A stretch of 64,000 nucleotides of DNA from Paraspadella gotoi (Eukaryota > Chaetognatha): NCBI GenBank assembly GCA_051294375.1, contig CM119266.1:6961431-7025430 (forward strand), in the 5' to 3' direction. Under the pieces are notes generated by a model that saw only the letters and a program-made list of their open reading frames with translations, had not been told where the DNA came from and ran no database searches. Below are positions 28,598 through 41,200 of the stretch, piece by piece. How positions within the stretch are numbered: the first letter of the stretch is position 1; each line of letters starts with the position of its first letter. Made by a program: the position numbers and the translations under genes.

Positions 28598-29304
28598 CTT
28601 CATCTTCTTTTTTATTTTCATGATTTCTATTCGCTCGCGTCAAGAAATACGTCGCCCCCCTCAACTTATTGTTTTGTGTTTTTATTTTCTTTCCCTTTGT
28701 TTTCTCTGTTTTTTTTTAACGAGCTATCGACAACAAAATGCCATTCTTTTCCACTCTGTCTCGCTTTCTTCATCCTGACAACAACAAAAAATAATCAATA
28801 TTAAGAAAAAAAAACACGAAATGCTATTTTCTTTACAATTTTCTTTTTTTTTTTAGAAAAATTTCAATTAAGGAAGTCGATTAAGTCTAATTAACTATAA
28901 ACTTAATTAAGCAAAAAACTTTCCCACCAAAAAAAAAAAGGGGAAAAAAAACCTAGCTAGACAAATAGAGCAACCGAATAGAAGGAAGTAGATCCAACAC
29001 AATTAGTCAACAAAAAGCAAAAAAAAAAAAAGTAAGAAAAATTAAATAATGTTTAATTCGGACTGAACAAAAATTTGATATTTAATAGCTAAATAAAGAA
29101 GAGGTAAAACTAAACAATAGCCAGGTGGCCAGAAGAGAGAAGGGCGCAGGGGCCTGTCGGTGATTGTGGTGACCGCCTTAGACATGGGGGGACATGTCCG
29201 AGATGAAAGGGGGACTGGGGGGGCTCTGGGCAGGGGAAATGAGTCTGAGGATATTTTTCGGGCCAAATTTAGCCGAGGGGTTGTCGAGAACCCATCGACA
29301 AATA
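28598..29304. other. Intergenic region between convergent RAB11 and SFMBT
   Basis: AT-rich 3' flanks of two convergent genes, with A and T homopolymer runs (28845-28855, 28929-28940, 29019-29031). No coding sequence was recognised. Confidence 0.5.
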
Positions 29305-29323
29305 TCACAAAGAGAGAGAGGGA

Positions 29324-29378
<55 letters not shown>

Positions 29379-32294
29379 CAGTATCACACAGAAATGGCGG
29401 GGCGGGCGCGGCGTTGCCGGCGTCGGCCGCCTCATCGTCTACGACGACGACATCCTCGCCGACAGAGTCGCTGGCGGCAAATTCGCTTCCGCCGGCGTCG
29501 CCATCTTCGTCGTCGTCGTCGTCTTCCTCATCGTCGTCATCGTCCTCGCTACAGTAACGCATGATGAAGACGAGCTTGACGCGCTCGATAATGTGACAGA
29601 GGGCGATGGCGGCCGTCATCTTCAGATTCAAGAACTGCTGAACCGTCGGGAGGTTGAGCAGCATGAAGGCCTGACCGTCGATCTGCTCTTCGAGGAAGAT
29701 GGGGCTTAAGTAGCCGCACTCCGTCCTGAGATGAGGGAAGGTTATAGTTGAAAATGAATAGATCGACGGAATAAAATATAAGAGAAGCGAAAAATATCAT
29801 CACCTCTTCTAGATTTCATCCCAACTCATCTCCTGTATCTCTTAATCTCATCCCCCCCCCTCCCGAACCTCGAAATGAAAGCGGCCATCTCCTCCGTCGT
29901 CCAGTAGAGTGGATTGGAGGTGATCTCCGATCCGACGTCCTTGGAATCGCTCGTCGACGCCGCCTCCTCTTCCTCCTCCTTGGTCGTGCAGGATTCTTCC
30001 TCCTTGACGACCGGTTCCGACTTGGTCGAAACAACGGCGTCGATGCCGTCTCCGTCTCCGAGAACCTCCTCTTTGGCGGAGACGATCTCGGCGCCGGAAG
30101 GCGGGACGGCGGCGCTAGTGGACGGAATCGGCGACGACGCGGCGGATGCTGGAGACGAGGATGTTGTCGGACCATCGATGGCTTGAGTCGGCGCGGATTC
30201 GGTTCCGGCTACCGGCGATTCGGGTTCGATCGGCGTCGTCGGAGACGAGGACGTCGGTGGAGGCGTCGGACTCGTCGGTGGAGGCGTCGGACTAGACGGT
30301 GGAGGCGTGGCAACCGACGTGGTCGACTTTAGATCTTTGTTTTCTCTCCCGCTGTTCGACTTCGCATCTTGATTGTCATCTTCGTCGTCGCCTTGACTAT
30401 CGCCGTCGTTATCGTCGTCGTCGTCGTTCCGCGTCTCGACGTCGACTTCCCCAGATTTCGTCTTCCCATCATCTTCATCCTCATCCTCCTTCGCCGTCTC
30501 CGCCTTCTCATCCTCGACCGTCTCGACGCTTTCGTCCAGAGTCGCGGAGGAGGAGGAAGAGGAAGAGGCGGAGACGGTCTCTTCGGTCTTCGTCCTCTTC
30601 GCCTCCTTCTCTTCCTCTTCCTTCTCCGTCTTCCTCTTTCCTCTTCCTCTCCATCCCCCTCTCCTCGACGGCTTCTTCGGCTCAGGCGATGGCGTCAGGC
30701 GGAGAAACTCTTTCCGCCTGGCGCCCCTCGTCACGCGGCCTGACGACGTCACTTCCGGCGGAGGCGTCGTCGATCTCGCTTCGTCGACGGGGAGTTTGGA
30801 TGCGTCGTCTTCTGGCTTTGAATCCGCTTCGTGTTTGGAGTCGGCTTCCGCCTTGGCGACGACCTCCTCCGACTGCGCCAGTTTTCCCGCCGATCGCGTC
30901 GAAGGCTTGTGGACGACCGGTTTGGCGCCGTTGGGGATCGGAGAGGCGCCGCGCGATACAGGTGGAGAACTCGACGGCGCCGCCGACGCCGCCAGCCGGC
31001 CTCTCGTCGATTTTCCCTTCATACTCGTCGAGAAAGTCGACAAGTCGGGCGGCGATGGCGGCAAAAAGCTTTTCTCGTGCGTCTTCTTGTCGAAGGTGTA
31101 GCGGGGGCCTTTGCCCAGAGACGCTCGGGTCCGAATCTCCGTCGGCGGAGGCACGGAGAAACTGTACTTTCGCTTTTTGGTCTCCTCCTCCGCGTTCTAC
31201 GAAAGATAATGTTAATAAAACTTAATAACATCTATGAAAATTGAATTATTTCAGGCTGTTATTTTCCCACTTTTCCCCTTCTAAAATAGCCTCACATTCC
31301 TCTCCCTTACCTTGGGACTCCTCACATCCTCGATAAACGAGTCGAGTCCGCGTTTCTTTCCTCCAGATTTCGTCGAAGAAGATCGAAGCGTCTTTTCCGT
31401 AGGAAGGTCAGGACTCGTCGCCTCCTTTATTTATTTTTAATTATTAATAATCATAAACTTTTTCATTTCAAATGCCTAATTTATTAAAATATAAGTCGAA
31501 TAAGTCTCCCCCCCAGACCTGCTTAGCCTCTTTTCGCTTCGGTCGTCCCCGTCTTTTGTTGGTCGTTTCCGGAGTGTGTTCTCCCTCGCCGCCTAGAATG
31601 AAACAACGCCATCTCTCGTGATTAAAATAAAACTAAAAGAGCAACGAGGCTTGAAAGAGAGTGATAAATCATAAACTGATGAAAAAAAAAAAAGAATTAA
31701 TGAAATTTAGTTAAAAAAGCTAAATGAAAGTAAGACAACACATCTTTCGATTCTTTTTCTCCACTCACCATCCTTTGACGGTTCGACGCCGGCCGTTTCG
31801 TCGGCGGCGGCGTCGTCGGCGCCGTGATTTTCGTCTTCAGCCTTCGAAGCCTTAGAGTCGGCAGAATTGGCGTTTGCGGCGGAGTTAGCGGTAGAGTTTG
31901 CGGCGCCAGCGCCGCGTTTCCTTCGCTTTCTGCCTCCGCGGAAGACCGTCGCCGGTTTCACGGGTCGCTTCACGCTGTCGAGACGAAATCACAAAAAAGT
32001 AAATGTGAAATTCAGATTATGATTTAAGCTTATAATCACAAAAAAGCTCCTTCTCTTCTTCCCTTTAATCGAAACCCTTTTTTCCCCCTTACCTATCGCA
32101 GTTCTCTGGACAGGGCTGCCCGTTGTAGTGATGCGGAGAGATAAGGTTGCAGCAACTGTCAAGTCGACGGCAGACTTCGCGGCAAAAGTCTTCAACGCGA
32201 TCGGCGAAGCGCGGGATCTCCACAGAGCCGCGGTAGCTTCGGCCGCGGCAGATGCGCGCCTTCAGAACCTGGAAAGGATCATCAGATAGTTTAT

Positions 32295-32342
<48 letters not shown>

Positions 32343-33549
32343 TTCTCGCACCTGTTTCTCCATATCATGGTCGTCATCTTCATCGGCTTCCAACTGCAGC
32401 TCCTTCAAGACTTTGGCCGGTTTGTAGCCGACGTTGACGAGTTTGGACAAAACGTCGTTCAGCACCAGAGAGACGTTGCCGGGTCCAACGGCCCTGCGAG
32501 GATAAGTTAAAAGATAATTATCTCCGATAATCCACTATAATTACTAATTAAGTCGTTGTCTCACCTGGGCAACTCGGCGATCCTATTTTTACTGAGGTAG
32601 GGGCCGCAGTAGCATTTGTGGTTGAAATAAATTAGCGGACAGTGACTGCTACGCCCGGGTTTAGCGTTTTCTAATTCTTCCTCCTTGAAATTAAAAAAAA
32701 AAATTAAAAATAATCAAAATTAAACTTTAGTCTTTAATCTTTAGATTATATTTATTCAACTATATATTTTACTTCGGCGAAATCAGGATTCAGCAAAAAC
32801 ATTGATAAAAATTTTCAAGATTAATATATTATTTTTTTAATATATTAATTTTCAAACCTGGTTCCCAAACGACGGCTCGGTCATGACCTTGACCTCCTCC
32901 TTCCGCTCGGTCAGAATCTCCTCCTTGTAGATGGCGACGCTGTTGCAGATGGCGTCGACAAATGGCGCCGCCTTCATCTCCATCGCTTCGACCATCTCCT
33001 TCAATCCGTGGGGCCGAAGGATCGGGTGATGGTTCACCTGGGACATAAAAATTGAATTTTGGGGGCATTATGTTATTATATTAAATAATTTTCTGAATAA
33101 AAAAATTGGTAATTTGTTCATTCCATTCATTCCTCCCCACTCCGAGTCCGCCATCTCACCTGGCACCACCCGACCGAGTAGAGATCGAGCGATCGAGAGT
33201 CGACGACGAGGTGATGACGCTCGCCCGTCGACGCCTCCGTCTCAGCCTCCGACGTCGCGTCCAAGTGGAGCCAGAGCATCGGACCCACGACGCGCTTCAC
33301 CGTCGCCGGCCAGATCGAGTCGCTAGGATTGTAGTTTTGGTTAGCTTTTGTTATCAATTTGAATTTAAATTTTAAACACAAATTGTATTGATTGTATTTG
33401 TAAATACCTGTAGGGCGGATGGGCTACTTCTAATTTTTCGTTTTCTGAGAAATGTGATTCCAGCTCGCCCGATGTATTGTGATCAATGAGAATCTGTTAG
33501 ATAGAGGAAAGGGAGGGAGAGAGGGAGGGAGGGAGGGAGGGAGGGAGGG

Positions 33550-33623
<74 letters not shown>

Positions 33624-36060
33624 AAGAGAGAGAGATAAGTAACCTAAGCGAGATAATCGATCTTCCAATTCCGACAATCGCGATTTCCACTCACGTTTTG
33701 CGGAAACATCCACCTCGGCGCGGGAGCGGAGTCGGTCGCTTCCAAATATTGCCGCCAGTCGAAAGGTTTGCTCCCCCATCCGCGAGGCGGCGTTAGAAGG
33801 AGACCGTTGGACGAACAAAAGTCGATCGGGAAGGCGTTGGTCAAATTGGCGTAGCATAGAAAGGGGGCGGGAAGTGGGGAATCTGGGGTGGGAGGTGACA
33901 AAATATGTTTTATCAATAAATAAGGTAATTCCTAAAAACTTTTTATTTTCTTCCTTTCTTAAAAATACCTTTGATGCCCCTTTGTCAATTATTCTTGAAA
34001 ATAGAATATTTTCTTCATAATATATTAAACAAAAGAACAACGACCACGCTCCCCCTACCGTCGACGACGTCCATCCTGAGAAAGCAGAAGCGATCGTCGA
34101 CGACCCCGACGACAGTGGCGGGTCCGATCTTGGCGTGGCATTCCGGGTCGATCGCCTCTAGTTTGGCGCCGACTTCGAAGCACTGGATGTAGAGGGGATC
34201 CTGGTCGGCGAAGACCTCGTTTGGCACCGGCGCCGCATCCGGCGCTGACAGCGCCGCCGCTAGCGCCGTCGCCCAATCCTCGAAGGAGTCGCCCGGCGCC
34301 ACGAAGCGCGGCGGCGGCCGGAAATCGGCGCCGTGTGTCGCCGCCCAACCGACGGGGTGAAGGAAGGGGGAAGAGTAAAAAAGCCAAAAGTCCTCGTCTT
34401 TCTTTTCATCATCATCTTCTCCTTCTTCTTCCCGCTCTTCCTTCTTCTCGACTCTCACGAAGCGCAGCCGAAGTCGACCGCCGACGTTGGCGCCGACGCG
34501 AGCGAGCCAGACTGCGTCGGGTCGGCCGAACGGGTCGCGACACTCGACCAGCATGCCGGGGGCGATGACGTCGGCGGGGGCGGCGCCGTCCGTGCCGCTG
34601 AGAGCGAAGGCGGGGGCATGGGGAGAGGAATTGACGCGGTCCTCGACCGCCGCCTGCCACGACGCCGCTTTCGACGACGCCGCAGCGAGAGGTGGGACGA
34701 GGCACTTGGCGTTTTCGGCACACCAACCGATTGGGTGGAGGTTCCCGTCGCGAAGGACCTCCCAGAATTCTGATACCGAAAAAATTTTTATAAACATTTT
34801 TTTTAAAAAATAAGAGAAAATCTTTAATAGTACAATTTACAAAAATTGTATATCGTTACTTGTATATTCTATAACTATGCTTTTAAAAGTTTTTATTAAT
34901 AATGAGTGCTAAACAATAAATTCCGCTCATCAATTAAAAAAATGGTACTTTAAAAAACTATTCTTAATATTCTTTTAAACTAAAATTAAATTGTTTTTAA
35001 ACTGCAAAATCTTATTTTCACTTCGCAATTCGTTTTTGCTATAGGCAAAAAACAATAAAAAATCTTATCTTTATAGTATCTTTATCAGTAAACAATTTTA
35101 ACTTTTAATTGTTAAAGTTTTTTTGATGAAACAAATTCTAGAAGTAGATTGTTAAAAAACCAATACATTTAAATCGTTTTCAAGGGTTTACAGTGACCAA
35201 TGACAATTCGCGAGTTAAAATGTAATTTCATGAGTCGTAATGATATTTTGCGAGTAAAAATGATGTTTTTCGAGTCGAAATAAGATTTTGCGAGTCAAAA
35301 TGATATTTTTCGAATCAAAATAGCCTTTGGCAAGAGAAAATGATAATTTTAAACATAAAATAATATTTTGTGAGTCAATATAGCATTTCAAGAGTCGAAA
35401 TGAAATTTCTCGAGTAAAAATAAGATTTTGCAAGTCCACAAAACAATTTACAAATAGAAATGACAGTTCTCGAATCAAACACTTATGTAAGAAAATAACA
35501 CAAATAGAAAAACAAAAACAAAAAATCTATTGATGGCACTTTTACTTTTACAATTAAAGATACCCTGAAAAAAAGTTCGACTTTAAAGCTAAAAATAGAT
35601 CCGATTTTTTATTTCATAGAAATGACAACTCACCCAAATCTTCGACGACACTCTCCATTCCCAGATACTTGAGCATGACCATCGGACCGCAAGAGATGAC
35701 GATCTCCGCGAGCCAATAGATCTCGGAGGCGTCGGCGACGGCGTCGACGGCGAAGTGTTGGGGGTGCTTCACGCGCGATTCGAGGATCATGCCCTTGCGA
35801 AGGGCGGAGCGAACGCTGCGATCGAGATGCTCGAAGGCGTGATCGGGCACCGCAGCGGCGTCGGCGGCGTCGAGGATCGAATGCCAGTCAAAGTCTTCGG
35901 CATCGATCGTGTCGTCGGGGGAAAACGACGACGAATAGCTGCGGCGGAACGTCGGAGCCGCGGAGGCAGCATCTTCGCCGCGCCAACGATCCCCGCTCGA
36001 GGCGGCGGCGAAGACGTCGAGAACAAAACTCGCCAGTTGTTGGCGGTGATGAAGCGCCAT
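29305..36060 (-). CDS. SFMBT: SFMBT: Polycomb-group protein with four MBT repeats, SLED and SAM domains
   Basis: Fourteen exons, 5' to 3': 36060-35634, 34769-34059, 33882-33695, 33493-33408, 33322-33160, 33037-32858, 32683-32565, 32493-32352, 32268-32093, 31974-31769, 31592-31519, 31424-31311, 31196-29869, 29725-29305. They total 4335 bases, 1444 residues, in phase. Four MBT repeats span about residues 45-525: [70 protein letters not shown]. Then comes the SLED-type DNA-binding domain ([54 protein letters not shown]). A charged linker with an AT-hook-like KRRGRPKR follows, then a SAM domain at about 1290-1365 ([33 protein letters not shown]). MBT repeats bind mono- and dimethyl-lysine, and SFMBT acts in PhoRC-like repressor complexes. 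It is longer than human SFMBT1/2 (under 900 residues), mainly in the acidic/Ser/Pro linker. The C-terminal tail encodes an acidic tract and then alternating Ser-Leu from a microsatellite. Confidence 0.95.
29311..29376. repeat. (GA)n microsatellite inside the last SFMBT exon
   Basis: Near-pure GA repeat that reads as alternating Ser-Leu on the minus strand just before the TGA stop. A change in repeat number not divisible by three would change the C-terminus. Confidence 0.9.
32296..32341. repeat. (GA)n microsatellite in a short SFMBT intron
   Basis: Pure GA tract filling more than half of the 83-base intron 32351-32269, just upstream of the acceptor on the coding strand, where it reads as a CT polypyrimidine tract. 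Confidence 0.9.
33505..33636. repeat. (GGGA)n/(GA)n compound microsatellite in an SFMBT intron
   Basis: A GGGA block followed by about 90 bases of pure GA in the 201-base intron 33694-33494. On the coding strand it forms a very long pyrimidine tract leading up to the acceptor. Confidence 0.9.
35212..35480. repeat. 20-base minisatellite in SFMBT intron 1
   Basis: About 13 degenerate head-to-tail copies of a 20-base unit of the form GAGTCAAAATGATATTTTGC. The open frame across it at 35215-35478 is a by-product of the repeat and is not a gene. Confidence 0.85.
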
Positions 36061-38290
36061 CTTTCGGAGGGAGCGTCGTCGCGCGTCCCTCGATTACGAG
36101 AAGAAAAGCGACGCGAGTAGTTTTTTTTTGTTTTTTTTGGCGTTAAACTTTTTACGTCGATTTTTAATATTAGAATTGTTATTTGTTATTTTACGATAAA
36201 ATCCAAAGGAGCGACGACTTTTTTTTTCAATGTTATACGCAGTTTTATTTATTTTCTCTGCGAATATTTTAAAGTTAAAATCTACAAAGTTGATTTTAAA
36301 ACTGTCAGAGCGAAACAGCGCACGTATAATTTAGGTCACTGAAAGAAAAAAAAATTAGTTAAAATTAATGCACCAATAAAAGCAACAAAAAAAAGTTATA
36401 AAAAAAATACTTCTATTTTAAAAGTATTTATTAATATGGATACAGGATATCAGTATCTTTTTTTTTTATTTTAGAGTGATGTATCCTATCATGAAAATAA
36501 GAAATATTAATTTAGTTCGAAAAAATTAGAAACTTTGTTTAGAAATTTTTAATGATTATAATGGTATTCACATATTAACAAACTTCGTAAGCTTTAAGTG
36601 TAATAACGGAATTAATAATTCTTCCTTGCGACTTTCTGAGCAAATCTTTCGAAAATTACAATCAAAAAGCGAAATGTGGGAAGAAGAAGGAATATGGCAG
36701 AAGTTATTTTCATGTCACGATTTAGTCGTATTTCCCGAAGATGACTCGTTCCCTTTGAAAGACGCCTGTCTTTTCTTTTTATTTCTATTTTCTTTACAAT
36801 ATTCGACTATATTGATTTTAATATTAAAATGTTTGAAAGTTTGAATAGTCGGTCAAGACAGGTATCTGCTACAGATTTCTTATTTCGTAGTTTCAAAAAA
36901 GTATCATAAAAATATTAAGTGAAATTAAAATTAATGCCGTCAAAATAATAAAATATAATTGGCCCGTCACAATTTTTTTAAACCTGAACAAAAAAAATGT
37001 TCCTGTATTTAAGTGAAGATAAATAAAAAAAATCATTTCCCAAATTTTTTACTAAATAAAATATAATTTAAACTTCCCTTCATATTATTTAAAATAGTAC
37101 GATTTAAGCTTTCTGAGAAATCTCCTAAAAAACTTTTTCTACACATTTAAATCATTTAACCAAATAAACATTTATAAAATTTAAACACTAAAAAAATGCT
37201 ATAAAAATTAAAAATTAATTATAACAGTATCTATACATTTAAAAGAAACGAATTGGATTTTCCACATTAGTCGTTGAGATCACAGGCTGAAAGCTGAGTT
37301 AAGTGTGGAGGCAAAGCGTGAGGAAGAAGAGCCGAGCTTTTTCGGAGGAGATGAATCAAAAACTGGATTTGTTTTTCAGTTCTAGTTACGTTAGTATTGT
37401 TTTAAAAAAATTAATTGCATAATTTTCGAAGGTTAATTTAACTTGCAGATACGCATTTTGTTTATACGAGTTTATATTTCGAGTTTATTAAGTTGTTGGA
37501 GGAGGATTAAAACTTGCACTCGCTTTTTAAATAAACCTAAATCTTTTGAAGTTTATAAAAAGGTTTATCATTATAAACATAAATAAATGTTATAAAATCT
37601 CAAGAATATACTTTAGTAATATGAAACATTTAATTTTTAAAATCGAAAACGCTTTAACATAAAAATTAAAAGGAAATAAAGCGAAAATCAAAAAACTTTA
37701 AATAAACCACTTAAATCAGAAATTTTTTTTCAAAAAAACGTATTAGAACTAAACTATGAGTCGTAAGAAACAATGTAAAATACATAATAAGGTGTTTAAA
37801 AATATTTATCAAGATAAAATAATAAAATTAAAGTAAAGTGGAGACGCGGATTTGAGATCCAGTCCGGACAACAGGCATGAGTCTAATTCTTTTCTTCTCA
37901 AACAAAAAGGCATCGATTTGCTCGGATTTGATTCTGCAGCAGCAGCAGTCAAGTTCTTCGTCGTCTCGTCTGATGACGGGAGGGGACCCTTTTCTTTCCA
38001 TTAACATATCCGCGCCGCCGACCAATGAGCGGCCCGCGTGGCTCTCTTATGTGAGGCCGGAGGGAGCCCGCTTTCAAAACGTCCACACCGCGAAGGCCCA
38101 TTTTTTTTATCCATACGTGGACAAAACTGTGGTAATTCGCGTGGTCGGAAATAACTTGCGAAGTCTAATGTAGAAATAAATATACGAGAAGTTTTAAAAA
38201 AAGATAAACTTTCATTCCTGAGAAAAACATGATTGTCATGAGGCGAGGAGAAGTGCATTAACATTTTCGGACTTTTCATGAGTTAAATTT
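36061..38290. other. Intergenic region between SFMBT and OMA1
   Basis: Mostly AT-rich with no recognisable gene. A more GC-rich segment at about 37850-38170 contains open frames on both strands (plus 37877-38173, 98 codons, and minus 37828-38025) and a CCAAT motif near 38022. The proteins were not recognised. It could be a promoter-like island, an alternative SFMBT first exon or an orphan exon. Nothing shows coding use. Confidence 0.45.
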
Positions 38291-41200
38291 TTAGGGACAG
38301 TTTTGTTTTTGAATCTTGTGAGCCCACGGGAGGAGAGATTGGAGGCGAGAGGCCCTTGACGGCGGGGACGGGTGCGTGGATCTCCACTCGGGCGGGGTGT
38401 TACGAAAAGTCAAAATCCGCCAATGATCAGGAATCTTTAAATAAAAAACGAATTATTATTAAAAGGGTCTTTCGCAGTTGAACTGTTTACAATTGTTTAT
38501 CTCTATTGTTATGGTCAAGCGTAAATGTTAACTGTTCATGATCATATTGAAATTAATCGTGTAATTATATATGTTATTGAAATTAATAGGCTTCTTTTAT
38601 TTTCAAATGACGCTAGTTAGATAACAATACTAATTTATCCGGAAATCTCGACTTTTTTACATTTTTTTTTTAGCTAACTTACTTATGATTAGTGTCAACC
38701 TTCTTTTTTTTCTAATTAGCTATAGCTAACTGAAACTCACTTTCAGTTTGACTTGGTAAATAAGCATTCTTATTGCAACATTGCAAAAAGAGAACCTTAA
38801 TTTATTTAACTATAATATTTATTAATTCAGCCAAATGCGGATATTAAATGTTCGTCTACTCTTTAGTATATTTTGTATAGTTCCAGCTGAAAACGTTAAG
38901 CGAAGGTCTGTTTGAAATAAGCTATGCAGACAGTCCGCGATGTCAAAATGGTTGTCCCCATTCATTCATTTAAATGGCGGATTTCCGAATTATTTCTATT
39001 ATTTCAATTATTTCTATGAGCCATTTTTTCCTTTGTCCACTCTTCACTTTCAAAAATTTAGTTGCAATTTCTATAAGTGCGAGTTCAGAATTTTTAAACA
39101 AAACCTGGTTAACGTTAAAACAAGCTTTGGCGGCGAGCTTGAGCCCGACGACGTCGGCCTCCCTCTCGATTAGTCGCATGTAGGGCAAAGTCCAGAAGAT
39201 GTTGAATACCAGCGCCGACGCCGTGGAGAAGGCCACGGCGAAGGCGAGGTAGGCGAGGGAGGACGAGGCGAGGAGACTGCTGCCCACTAACCATCCCGCG
39301 CCAATCCCTTGCAAGGCGTAGAGGAAAAGGAGAGAATGGTCATTGGTCAAGAATAGAATCCGATTACTTTTGTTTTAGGAAATTGGTCACTTAATAATAA
39401 AGACAGAAGTTCAGGCTTTCAACAATTCTCAGTGATTTTAGCTGAGCTGAGTTGTTTTTTTTTTACCTGAAGAAATTACAGTAATGCTATTTTTTCGATT
39501 TACGTGTATCCGTTAATGGTTTTTGGATAAAAAACTAGCAGAAAATTAAACTGAGCCAAAACTGAATTACGACTTACGCAATAAACATAAATCCCGCTAA
39601 AGAAACAACCTGCTCCGAAGAGTCCGCCCTGTCGGACGAACTGGATAAAGCATAAGTCTCTCGTATGACCGCAGATGACGTGACCGAGCTCGTGACCCAT
39701 GGCGTAGCCCAGTTGAGAGTCGTGCTCTACTAGGCCCAAATAATAGTCGGACAACCAAATGCTGCGGTTGTGCGGAACCACAAAACAGAGATACATGGGA
39801 ACTGACGGGTCGATCACCTGAGACGCGGCAGAAACGGGGAGAGTCAGTGGGTATAACTATAAGGAGCTGAGGATTATATGAGGATTATATGATCTTATAT
39901 ATATTATATTATAACAAAAAAAAAATTTTTTTCCATGAATATTAAGGCGGAGTGAAAGTTGCAGATCAAAATTCGAATAGTTGTTCATGAACAGTCTTGT
40001 ATTAAAGAACATTGATATATGAAAAAAAAATGTTTTTTTAATTTTTCAATTTTCGCATTAGCCCATATTTTTACATAGTACTGACCATAAAAAATGTCAA
40101 AAGTTTTAAAAATTTTTTTTTAAATTTTGAAAGCAGATTCGAATTCTTCATGAAAAATTGATAAAAGAAAATATAAATCTTAATCAACAAAAATTGGTTT
40201 TTGAGGCAACAACAATATTAATTTTAAAGAACAAACATGTTTCGACTCTTATGAAATTGCTACAACCAATATAAAAATTATCCATTCATTTAATAAATAA
40301 GCTATCTTGCCCCTGACTTTGGACAGGCTTTGGTGGTTTAAGGCCTACATCACTCTTACAAGATAATGACATAGCAGATCCCTGCAAGCTTTCAATCAAG
40401 ACTCTCTCACAGTCTCGTTTATTCACTCCCAGAGTACCTACCTGGCTTGCCTATCAATAAAGTCTGAAGTGGTATAATATTTCAAAGAATGTTTCAATTG
40501 TATGAAAAGACCACTCCCTTAAGTATTATACGAGTCTTCATCAGCGCATTAGTAGTACTAGTTGTTGCCTCAAAAACCAATTTTCATTAAATCTCATACA
40601 CAACAAAACGATACTATCGAACAAAGTCTTAATCAAAAATTCTTTCATTAAGTTAGCTAAAAATTTTTAAAAAAAAATTTTATACTAAAAAAATAGTTTT
40701 TTAGGATTTTGACCCACTTAATGAAATAAAAAGAGTCATATTTCCTTTTATCAACTTTTCTTGAAGAATTCGAATCTGCTTTTAAAAATAAGAAATAAAC
40801 ATTTTAAAAATTTTAATATTTTCTATTGAGAGTACTCTAGAATATTCTATGTATAACTATAAATGTGGGCTATGCGAAAATTGATAAATAAAAAAATATT
40901 TTTTTTAATTTAAAAATGTTAACAGGTACAAGCCTGCTCATGATCAAGATGAATTTTGATTCTACTTGATTTTAATATTTTTGCTACGCTTGAATGAGAG
41001 AGTGAAGATGAGCGCATTGGATAGAGAAATCAAAAGGCTTTCATAAAGAGGAAGAGACAAAGCATTGTTATTAATGTGATTCAACGAATGCGACGAAACA
41101 TTGCATTGCGCCAGCGTGACGAAAAATTTTGGTTACGTAATTTGGTTTGGTCAATGGGCGGGAGAAAAAAGGAAGAGTTTGCGCCCGCCGGCATCGCCCA

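Noticed and set aside
29194-29709. Long plus-strand frames with Arg-Glu repeats
   Set aside because: Antisense shadow of the SFMBT last exon created by the GA microsatellite.
30299-31225. 308-codon plus-strand Arg/Ser-rich frame
   Set aside because: Antisense of the large SFMBT exon, whose minus-strand frame has splice phases and a SAM domain.
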